Source: Rikenellaceae bacterium
Lineage (GTDB): Bacteria > Bacteroidota > Bacteroidia > Bacteroidales > UBA932
Assembly: GCA_012800665.1 (NCBI GenBank)
Contig: JAAZIW010000188.1
Coordinates: 1-6,156 of the forward strand
DNA: 6,156 nucleotides
Direction of reading: 5' to 3'
The notes under the pieces were generated by a model. It was not told the DNA's origin. It did no database searches and saw nothing but the letters and a program-made list of their open reading frames with translations. Below, piece by piece: positions 1 to 5,480 of the stretch; the first letter of the stretch is position 1, and every line of letters starts with the position of its first letter. The position numbers and the translations under genes were made by a program.

Positions 1-257
1 ACCACCTGCGAGGCGGCCACCACATCCATACTCTTAAGTTTATGACAAAGCGCTCCCGCCACACCGGTGCTCAAAAGGCAATCCAAAGGATGCTCCTTAA
101 TAAAACTCTGCGTTTCCAGCGCCGCATTCACCTTGCCTATTCCGCTTTTGCGAAGCACCACCTCATTAGCTCCCACACGGCCTTCATCCCTTCCCCCCAA
201 CAACATTTTAATTTGCTCATATTCGCCATCAAGGGCAACAATAATTCCGACTTTCAT
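1..257 (-). CDS. mtnN: 5'-methylthioadenosine/S-adenosylhomocysteine nucleosidase, N-terminal part (runs off left edge)
   Basis: Translating the minus strand from the ATG at 257 gives 85 intact codons starting MKVGIIVALDGEYEQI and reaching the window edge with no stop. This matches the N-terminus of the MTAN (Pfs) family: the first beta strand, Glu12 at the position of the E. coli Glu12 that helps orient the catalytic water, the KSGIGKVNAA block (residues 37-46) and the STGVAGAL block (63-70) that lines the ribose/purine site. The family hydrolyses the N-glycosidic bond of methylthioadenosine and S-adenosylhomocysteine in the cytoplasm, releasing adenine; this clears the by-product of SAM-dependent methylation and polyamine synthesis. 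The segment between residues 18 and 36 looks about a dozen residues shorter than in E. coli MTAN, as recalled from memory. The C-terminal half with the catalytic Asp is outside the window. The gene diverges from the GH3 gene across a 48-bp gap. An unusual MTAN-fold phosphorylase is the only serious alternative. Confidence 0.88.
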   Translation of the reverse strand, partial: MKVGIIVALDGEYEQIKMLLGGRDEGRVGANEVVLRKSGIGKVNAALETQSFIKEHPLDCLLSTGVAGALCHKLKSMDVVAASQV

Positions 258-261
258 ATTA

Positions 262-269
262 CAAATTTA
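262..269 (-). promoter_or_regulatory. Putative Bacteroidota -7 element for mtnN
   Basis: The minus strand reads TAAATTTG, an exact match to the Bacteroidota -7 consensus TAnnTTTG. It is followed after 4 nt (TAAT) by the mtnN ATG at 257. No clear TTG -33 element lies at the expected distance upstream. If the element is used, transcription would begin at or very near the start codon. The motif is short and AT-rich, so chance is possible, but it has the right orientation in a 48-bp divergent gap. Confidence 0.5.
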
Positions 270-293
270 GTAAAAACCACGAATTATTTAGTA
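265..293. repeat. Direct repeat ATTTAGTA x2, 21-bp period, in divergent promoter
   Basis: ATTTAGTA occurs at 265-272 and again at 286-293. The copies are offset by exactly 21 bp, about two helical turns, so both would face the same side of the DNA. The left copy overlaps the mtnN -7-like element and the right copy overlaps the start of the GH3 -7-like element. This could be an operator for a dimeric regulator of both genes, but the region is AT-rich and an 8-bp match may be chance. Confidence 0.35.
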
Positions 294-299
294 CTTTTG
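292..299 (+). promoter_or_regulatory. Putative Bacteroidota -7 element for the GH3 gene
   Basis: The sequence TACTTTTG fits the TAnnTTTG consensus and sits 6 nt before the chosen GH3 start codon at 306. A -33 TTG is not evident; the nearest candidate is a degenerate TTAG around 267-270. The element supports the start at 306 over the long upstream in-frame extension, because a transcript starting here could not encode that extension. The implied leader is very short or absent. Confidence 0.5.
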
Positions 300-305
300 T
301 TAGTT

Positions 306-2633
306 ATGAAATTTAAAACCGCATTTATGGCAGCAGTTGTACTCACATTCAGTGCATGCGCCGGGCACAAAAGTGCCGATAACACTCCGGCTATACCGCA
401 GGACAAGGCCTTGGAGGACAAAGTAGAAAAGACACTAAAGGGTCTCAGCCTCGAAGAAAAAGTTGGGCAGATGATGCAACTCTCAATAGAGGTTGTAACC
501 CTGCCCGACAAATCCGGCTTGGATATGGAGAAGCTCCGGACAGCAATAGGCAAATATAAGGTGGGGAGCATCCTCAACGTATTTGCCCGCACGGCGCAAG
601 ACCGCTTTTTTACGGCCGACTACATCTCCAAAATTCAGGAGTTGTCCTTGCAAGAAATCGGCATACCATGCATTTACGGCTTAGATATGATTCATGGTGC
701 GTCTTACATCGCCGAAGGCACTTTCTTCCCACAGGGAATCAACATTGCGGCCGGTTTCAATCCTGAACACGCCCGTACAATGGGAGAAATAACAGCTTAT
801 GAAACCCGTGCAGCCATGTGCCCCTGGACATTCTGCCCTACTATGGATTTGGCCCGCAACCCTTGTTGGTCGCGCTTCTGGGAAAGTTTCGGCGAAGACC
901 CCTATCTGCAAAGCGTTATGGCAGCCACAGAAACCCGCGCCTTACAGGGCGACGACCCCAACCACATCGGCAAAGAGCATATAGCGGTAAGCCTTAAGCA
1001 TTACATGGCCTATGGAGCGGCAATCAGCGGACGCGACCGTACCCCCGCCTATGTATCGCCGTCTGACCTTCGCGAAAAACATTTCGCTCCTTTCAAAGCC
1101 TGCATAGAAGCAGGTGCGCTAACTTTGATGGTCAATTCCTCTTCCATCAATGGTGTACCGGTGCATGCTAACCATGAACTGCTCACCGTTTGGCTCAAAG
1201 AAGACCTTAATTGGGACGGAATGATAGTAACCGACTGGGCGGACATCAATAATCTCTGGACTCGCGAGCGTGTGGCCGCAAACCGCAAAGAAGCTCTTGC
1301 CTTAGGCATAAATGCAGGTATCGATATGGTAATGGAGCCGTACGACCCCACTGCCTGCGATGATATAATCGCTGCGGTAAAAGAAGGACTTATCCCGCAA
1401 AAACGCATAGACGATGCCTGCCGCAGGGTGCTGCGCCTGAAATACCGCCTCGGCCTGTTCGATAATCCTACCTGGGATGTGAAAGCATACGACAAAGTTG
1501 CTTGCGAAGAATTCAAAGAAGCAGCCCTTGCCGCCGCAGTGGAAAGCCAGGTGTTGTTGGAAAACAGCGGCATCCTTCCTTTAAAGAAAGGCCTCCGCAT
1601 ACTTGTAACAGGCCCCAACGGCAACAGCATACGCTCACTCAACGGAGGTTGGAGCTATACTTGGCAAGGCACGGCGGAAGAAAAATACACCGCTTGGTAC
1701 AACACTATTTACGAAGCCCTAAAAAACGAGTTCGGAAGCGTCAGCTATGTTCCCGGAGTGGAATATGTAGAAGATTATATGGCTTGGAAGCAAGAGAAGA
1801 ACATTAATATAGATGCCGCCGTATCCGCCGCCCGCAGGGCCGATGTAATAATAGCCTGCGTGGGGGAAAATTCCTATTGCGAGACTCCCGGCAACATCGA
1901 AGACCTCAATCTATCCGCCAATCAAAAGAATCTTGTAAAAGCTCTTTCCAAGGTGGGCAAGCCCATTGTGCTGCTGCTTAACCAGGGACGTCCCAGAATA
2001 ATCAACGACATCGTAGGACTTCCCAATATAGAAGCCGTTGTGAATATGATGCTTCCCGGCAACTATGGCGGTGATGCCCTGGCTCTCCTACTCAGCGGAA
2101 AAGAAAATTTCAGCGGCAAGCTCCCCTTCACCTACTCCAAGCATGTGAACGACCTTCACACCTACGACCACAAGGTATCCGAAAATGTACCAACCATGGC
2201 GGGAGCCTATAATTACGATGCCACCATGTATGTGCAGTGGCCCTTCGGAGCAGGCCTCAGCTATACCACTTTCGAATACAGCGGGCTTGAGGTGGACAAG
2301 AGCGAATTCACCGCCGATGATGTGCTGAATGTGAAAGTTACCGTAAAGAATACCGGAAATCTTCCGGGCAAAGAAGCCGTCCTGCTGTATTCTTCCGATT
2401 TGGTAGCGAGCATTGTGCCGGATGTAAGGCGCCTGCGCTCCTTCACGAAGATAGAACTGCAACCCGGCGAAAGCAAGGTGGTGGAATTTAGGGTGCCCGC
2501 CAAAGACCTCGCCTTTGTAGGTGCAGACGGCAAATGGAGGCTCGAAAAAGGTGACTTCCGTCTCAGTTGCGGGGGACTTGGAGTTAACACCTGCTGCACC
2601 GCTACCAAAGTTTGGAAGAAAGCGAATATTTAA
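306..2633 (+). CDS. GH3 beta-glucosidase-type glycoside hydrolase, lipoprotein
   Basis: This encodes 775 aa of a three-domain GH3 enzyme that removes beta-linked glucose (or a related sugar) from non-reducing ends by a retaining mechanism. The N-terminus MKFKTAFMAAVVLTFSAC is a lipoprotein signal with the lipidated Cys at residue 18, so the enzyme should be membrane-anchored in the periplasm or at the outer membrane. The (beta/alpha)8 domain spans about 45-365: GLDMIHG (Asp127, substrate binding), RNPCWSRFWESFGEDP (from Arg184), KH (Lys231-His232), and the nucleophile Asp310 in IVTDWADI. The alpha/beta sandwich spans about 395-640 and holds the probable acid/base Glu526 in VGENSYCET. A fibronectin-III-like domain covers about 672-755. 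The length is close to E. coli BglX (765 aa). The open frame extends 88 codons upstream to 42, but that part is antisense to mtnN and would bury the signal peptide, so the ATG at 306 is preferred. No SusC/SusD-like genes are in view, so the substrate is unknown; xylosidase or glucosaminidase activity is less likely. The gene shares its stop region (TTAA) with the convergent transporter gene. Confidence 0.93.
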   Translation: MKFKTAFMAAVVLTFSACAGHKSADNTPAIPQDKALEDKVEKTLKGLSLEEKVGQMMQLSIEVVTLPDKSGLDMEKLRTAIGKYKVGSILNVFARTAQDRFFTADYISKIQELSLQEIGIPCIYGLDMIHGASYIAEGTFFPQGINIAAGFNPEHARTMGEITAYETRAAMCPWTFCPTMDLARNPCWSRFWESFGEDPYLQSVMAATETRALQGDDPNHIGKEHIAVSLKHYMAYGAAISGRDRTPAYVSPSDLREKHFAPFKACIEAGALTLMVNSSSINGVPVHANHELLTVWLKEDLNWDGMIVTDWADINNLWTRERVAANRKEALALGINAGIDMVMEPYDPTACDDIIAAVKEGLIPQKRIDDACRRVLRLKYRLGLFDNPTWDVKAYDKVACEEFKEAALAAAVESQVLLENSGILPLKKGLRILVTGPNGNSIRSLNGGWSYTWQGTAEEKYTAWYNTIYEALKNEFGSVSYVPGVEYVEDYMAWKQEKNINIDAAVSAARRADVIIACVGENSYCETPGNIEDLNLSANQKNLVKALSKVGKPIVLLLNQGRPRIINDIVGLPNIEAVVNMMLPGNYGGDALALLLSGKENFSGKLPFTYSKHVNDLHTYDHKVSENVPTMAGAYNYDATMYVQWPFGAGLSYTTFEYSGLEVDKSEFTADDVLNVKVTVKNTGNLPGKEAVLLYSSDLVASIVPDVRRLRSFTKIELQPGESKVVEFRVPAKDLAFVGADGKWRLEKGDFRLSCGGLGVNTCCTATKVWKKANI

Positions 2634-3592
2634 CTATTCTTTGACTTGTAGTGTTGCAGTTCCCAAGAGTTGACGAGGTTCTGCCATATTGAATAAAGAC
2701 CGCCGGCTACCGATGTGATTGGAGTCATATAATTGATGCCAAGCCATATAAGGAAGCCGGTATTCTTTTGCCCGAAGGTCTGGCCCGCAGTGATGGAAAT
2801 GCTGTGACCGTAGCGCCTTGCAATCCTTCGTCCGAGCAGAAACTGCCCTATGCAGCAGGCAAGCGCTACGAGTCCTATGAGAAACGCCATGTAGAATGGG
2901 GAATGCGACAAAACCAAGGAACGGGTAGCTAACGAAATTGCAAAAAGCAGGGCTATGCCCCAGACATAAAAAGCGTAATTCACAAAGGATGCAAACCATT
3001 TCTGCACTTTGGGCAGAGTATAGCGGATAGTCCAGGCAAGGATACAGGGCAGTACCAGCATGGAGAACACCCTCTTGCTTACACTCCAAAGCAGGCCAAA
3101 ATAACTCAGCCCTTCCTGTGGATTGATAAGCGGAACCACCAAGGGTATAAGCAGCGTAGCCATTATGTCGCTAAGGAGCAGATAAGCCATAGTCTGCTGG
3201 AGCGAGCCGCCTATGCGCGAAGTAATTACCCCGGCGGCAGAGGCCGTAGGACAGATGAAGCAAAGCATGGCGCATTCCGAAAGTATTCTAAGTTCTCCGT
3301 GGGGAAGGAGAATCGTAACGACAGTAAACACTGCAAAGAGCAATGCCTGAACAGAAAGCACTTCTGCATGCCAGCGACGTACATGAAGGTCGGACGGAGC
3401 CGTTACATTGAACTGCAGGAAGAGCATAATCCCCACCAGGAAAGGCTGAGATTCCTTTGCTATTAAACTATATGTGAGCTCTGCCTGCCCGAAGCCGGGA
3501 ACAAAACGCAAAAAAAGATATATACCTACGCCAAGCAGCATAGACAACACCAACATCCATTTGCGTAAAAAATCTGAAAGCTTACTCGACAT
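2630..3592 (-). CDS. BASS-like (bile acid:sodium symporter fold) membrane transporter
   Basis: The product is 320 aa, very hydrophobic, with about nine to ten predicted membrane segments: roughly 11-31, 49-64, 78-97, 104-124, 134-156, 165-190, 203-223, 232-254, 268-288 and a short C-terminal one near 291-307. Two glycine/polar unwound motifs lie where the BASS fold has its crossing helices: CPTASAAGVITSRIGG (114-129), and GQTFGQKNTGF (270-280), where Gln275 and Asn277 resemble the Na+-binding QN of the family. The charge pattern and the MLVLPCILAW segment (178-187) also fit. Known members move organic anions such as bile acids, pantoate or pyruvate with sodium; the substrate here cannot be read from the sequence. 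It is the last gene of a minus-strand run: its ATG lies inside the end of the rlmI gene with an 11-nt overlap, suggesting translational coupling. Its stop overlaps the GH3 stop. Family-level assignment is fairly secure; function is not. Confidence 0.75.
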   Translation of the reverse strand: MSSKLSDFLRKWMLVLSMLLGVGIYLFLRFVPGFGQAELTYSLIAKESQPFLVGIMLFLQFNVTAPSDLHVRRWHAEVLSVQALLFAVFTVVTILLPHGELRILSECAMLCFICPTASAAGVITSRIGGSLQQTMAYLLLSDIMATLLIPLVVPLINPQEGLSYFGLLWSVSKRVFSMLVLPCILAWTIRYTLPKVQKWFASFVNYAFYVWGIALLFAISLATRSLVLSHSPFYMAFLIGLVALACCIGQFLLGRRIARRYGHSISITAGQTFGQKNTGFLIWLGINYMTPITSVAGGLYSIWQNLVNSWELQHYKSKNS

Positions 3593-4778
3593 ATAAAAGC
3601 AGGCCTTTCAGATATTCCCCTTCGGGATGATAAATATTCACTGCGTGGTCGGCAGGCTGATTGAGTCTGTCAAGAATGCGCACGCGGCGGCCTGTTTGCG
3701 CAGAAGCGGAAAAAACAGCTTCGAGAAAAGCCTGGCGGTCCACCACTTGGGAGCAGGAAAAGCTGAATACGAGCCCTCCGTGCGCCACCGCCTCTATTGC
3801 GGCGGCATTAAGCCTCTGATAGGCCCTAAGCGCCTGAGATACTGCTCCGCGATGCTTTGCAAATGCAGGAGGGTCCACAATAATCAAATCGTATTTGCCC
3901 GGCTCTACGGTAGCTAAAAAATCTTTTACATCAGAACAATATTCCTCATGCCGGTCAGACGAAAAACCATTCAGTTCTAAATTCTCGCTTGCTATCGATA
4001 TGGCTTTGGAAGAAGAATCCACAGAATCCGCCCTTAAAGCCCCGCCTGCCAAAGCATAAACCGAAAAGCCTCCTGTATAAGAGAAGAGATTAAGCACTCT
4101 GCGTCCTTTGGAGTAGCTTTCCACAAGGGCGCGGTTATCGCGCTGGTCCAGGAAAAAGCCCGTCTTCTGCCCTTCCCTCCAATCTATCTTGAATTTATGT
4201 CCGTTCTCACTCACAATCACAGGCTCATCTGTAAAATCCGGAGCCTTGTAAAGATAGCCGTCTATGAGTTCCAAGCCCGCCTTGAACGGAGCGGTGCCGC
4301 TGCTCTTGTCGTATACCGCCTTGAGTTTTTTGCCATAAAGGCTTTGGAGAGCCTCGCAAATCTGCTTTTTGGCGCGGAACATGCCTGCAGAATGAGCCTG
4401 CATTACAATTACTCCATCATAATAATCTATTATCAACCCGGGTAATCCATCCCCTTCTCCATGCACCAATCTATAACAATTTGTCTTGCGTGAATTCACC
4501 AATCCCACCCCGACCCTAAGTTCATAAGCCGCACGAAGCGCATCCGTCCAAAAAACAGCCGATGAGGGATCTCCCGCAAAAGAAAGTATGCGCACTACAA
4601 TAGAACCGACTTGCCAATGGCCCATGGCCAAAATCTCCCCGGTGGAAGAATAAACCCCCACCAAATCTCCTTCGGACGGATTACCTACAACATTTGCCAC
4701 CGCCCCTGAAAACACCCAAGGGTGAAAACGCAGGATGGAGGCCTCGCGGCCTTTCTTCAAATATATTTTTGCTGTCAT
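3582..4778 (-). CDS. rlmI: RlmI-like 23S rRNA (cytosine-C5)-methyltransferase
   Basis: The product is 398 aa, matching the approximately 396 aa of E. coli RlmI, which methylates C1962 of 23S rRNA using SAM. Domains in order are an N-terminal PUA domain (about 1-70, with the typical HPWVFSGAV start at 19-27), a central RlmI-specific domain (about 75-185, with RLVHGEGDGLPGLIIDYYDG at 103-122), and a Rossmann methyltransferase domain (about 190-398). Family signatures are GQKTGFFLDQRDNR (203-216), SAM-binding motif I VLNLFSYTGGFSVYA (228-242), acidic Asp254 after motif I, motif IV DPPAF (302-306), and FSCSQ with the probable catalytic Cys342. The C-terminus carries the typical HAVNIYHPEGEYLKGL. 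The start codon overlaps the upstream exonuclease stop as ATGA, and the stop lies 11 nt inside the transporter gene, so all three are probably co-transcribed and translationally coupled. The substrate position is inferred from family membership; a paralogous RNA or different cytosine cannot be excluded. Confidence 0.88.
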   Translation of the reverse strand: MTAKIYLKKGREASILRFHPWVFSGAVANVVGNPSEGDLVGVYSSTGEILAMGHWQVGSIVVRILSFAGDPSSAVFWTDALRAAYELRVGVGLVNSRKTNCYRLVHGEGDGLPGLIIDYYDGVIVMQAHSAGMFRAKKQICEALQSLYGKKLKAVYDKSSGTAPFKAGLELIDGYLYKAPDFTDEPVIVSENGHKFKIDWREGQKTGFFLDQRDNRALVESYSKGRRVLNLFSYTGGFSVYALAGGALRADSVDSSSKAISIASENLELNGFSSDRHEEYCSDVKDFLATVEPGKYDLIIVDPPAFAKHRGAVSQALRAYQRLNAAAIEAVAHGGLVFSFSCSQVVDRQAFLEAVFSASAQTGRRVRILDRLNQPADHAVNIYHPEGEYLKGLLLYVE

Positions 4779-5422
4779 TTTTTAGCCATCTTGAGAAGTT
4801 GCTCGGGAGGCAGCATCTGTTCCGATTTGAGCGGCTCTTTGCGACTCCTTCGCAATTTAAGATACATTTCGCGGCATATCCAGGCATCTGTGGCCGCATA
4901 TTTAAGCTGGGCTTCACTCAACACAGGCGCTTCCCAATTACTCAACTGTTGGGTTTTAGAGATGCGCACGCCCAATATTATGGCCGCCATCTTTTTTACG
5001 CTCTTATCTTTGATGCCGTATTCCCAAACCATTTTCTGAAGGTCTACGAACCTTCGCTCAGTAAAAGCTTGAATGCGCTGCAAGCCGCGCACATCATCTG
5101 AGGAGGCTGCGCCCACTTTTAGAATAAAGGGGTCGGCAAAGATATGACAAAGTTTGCCTAACATTCCCAATTTCTGAACACGGAAGAGAAATGCTTCGTC
5201 TTTTCCCGAAAGCTGAACCAAGGCCACCCCGTTACCTCGCACTCCGGGTGTGAATACAGGCTTGGACTCGGTGTCAAAGCCTATCACCTTTTGCCTTCGC
5301 AAATATTTGAGAGCTCTTTCGAACTCCTTGCCAGGCTCGCTTATAACATTGATTTTTCCTTCAAATGCCACCAAAGGCAATTTTTCTATTTCTTGAGGCG
5401 TGATGCTTAGTTGATAACTCAT
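4775..5422 (-). CDS. DEDDy 3'-5' exonuclease domain protein (RNase D/WRN-like)
   Basis: The product is 215 aa, almost entirely one DnaQ-fold 3'-5' exonuclease domain (about 25-190). All catalytic residues of the DEDDy class are visible: Asp50 and Glu52 in GFDTES (Exo I), Asp110 in KVGAASSDDVRGL (Exo II), and Tyr175 with Asp179 in YAATDAW (Exo III). This arrangement, with KVG before Exo II, resembles the WRN exonuclease and RNase D rather than the proofreading subunit. No HRDC domain follows, so it is not a full RNase D; the C-terminal tail (191-215) is short and basic. It should remove nucleotides from RNA or DNA 3' ends with two metal ions, in the cytoplasm. The ATG at 5422 is the only good start: no in-frame start precedes it before an in-frame TAA at 5452-5450. 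It is first in the operon with rlmI (4-nt overlap), hinting at a role in RNA rather than DNA, but this is inference. Confidence 0.88.
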   Translation of the reverse strand: MSYQLSITPQEIEKLPLVAFEGKINVISEPGKEFERALKYLRRQKVIGFDTESKPVFTPGVRGNGVALVQLSGKDEAFLFRVQKLGMLGKLCHIFADPFILKVGAASSDDVRGLQRIQAFTERRFVDLQKMVWEYGIKDKSVKKMAAIILGVRISKTQQLSNWEAPVLSEAQLKYAATDAWICREMYLKLRRSRKEPLKSEQMLPPEQLLKMAKK

Positions 5423-5439
5423 CCAAAAATCGCTTTCAT
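5419..5439 (-). other. Possible six-codon upstream ORF before the exonuclease gene
   Basis: On the minus strand an ATG at 5439 opens the frame ATG AAA GCG ATT TTT GGA TGA (MKAIFG, stop). Its TGA overlaps the exonuclease start as ATGA, the same overlap seen between the exonuclease and rlmI. Its ATG lies 5 nt after a -7-like element, similar to the other -7-to-ATG gaps here. It may be a leader peptide that couples translation into the operon, or simply chance within a leader of about 17 nt. Confidence 0.25.
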
Positions 5440-5444
5440 CCCGA

Positions 5445-5452
5445 CAAAGTTA
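5445..5452 (-). promoter_or_regulatory. Putative -7 element for the exonuclease-rlmI-transporter operon
   Basis: The minus strand reads TAACTTTG, an exact TAnnTTTG match, 22 nt before the exonuclease start. A TTG at 5476-5474 on the same strand is 21 nt upstream, within the spacing reported for the Bacteroidota -33 element. This is the best-supported promoter in the window because both elements are present, the orientation is right, and it serves the first gene of the run. Confidence 0.6.
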
Positions 5453-5459
5453 GCCAAAA

Positions 5460-5477
5460 ATTGCATATCTTTGCAAT
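5460..5477. repeat. 18-bp inverted repeat ATTGCA-N6-TGCAAT over divergent promoters
   Basis: The sequence ATTGCATATCTTTGCAAT has perfect 6-bp arms (5460-5465 and 5472-5477) around a 6-bp spacer. The spacer and right arm contain the aminotransferase -7-like element, and the right arm also contains the likely -33 TTG of the divergent exonuclease operon. A dimeric regulator bound here could affect both promoters. It could instead form a small hairpin if transcribed, but it lies mostly upstream of the expected transcript start, so an operator is more likely than a terminator. Confidence 0.4.
5466..5473 (+). promoter_or_regulatory. Putative -7 element for the aminotransferase gene
   Basis: TATCTTTG fits TAnnTTTG exactly and ends 7 nt before the aminotransferase ATG at 5481. 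No TTG is found at the expected -33 distance, so it may be weak or activator-dependent. The element lies inside an inverted repeat. The short gap to the ATG implies a leaderless or nearly leaderless mRNA. Confidence 0.5.
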
Positions 5478-5480
5478 CAT

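Noticed and set aside
1049..1642. Minus-strand open frame of 197 aa inside the GH3 gene
   Set aside because: It lies wholly opposite well-conserved GH3 codons, its translation is rich in Ser/Arg with no recognisable domain, and no promoter-like element precedes it. It is a shadow of the coding strand.
2088..2608. Two overlapping minus-strand open frames (124 and 115 aa) over the GH3 C-terminal domain
   Set aside because: They lie in different frames over the fibronectin-III-like region, show no family resemblance and are explained by the coding strand.
2600..2660. Possible bidirectional terminator at the GH3/transporter junction
   Set aside because: The only symmetry seen is CCAAA-G-TTTGG at 2605-2615, whose one-base loop cannot form a hairpin, and it is not followed by a T-run.
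2634..3089. Minus-strand open frame of 151 aa inside the transporter gene
   Set aside because: It is an alternate frame of the same strand as the clearly coding transporter; its composition lacks any coherent membrane or domain pattern.
3627..5101. Several plus-strand frames (82-135 aa) opposite the rlmI and exonuclease genes, and a 78-aa minus-strand frame across their junction
   Set aside because: All overlap real genes whose catalytic motifs are intact, and none shows a domain, signal peptide or plausible start context.
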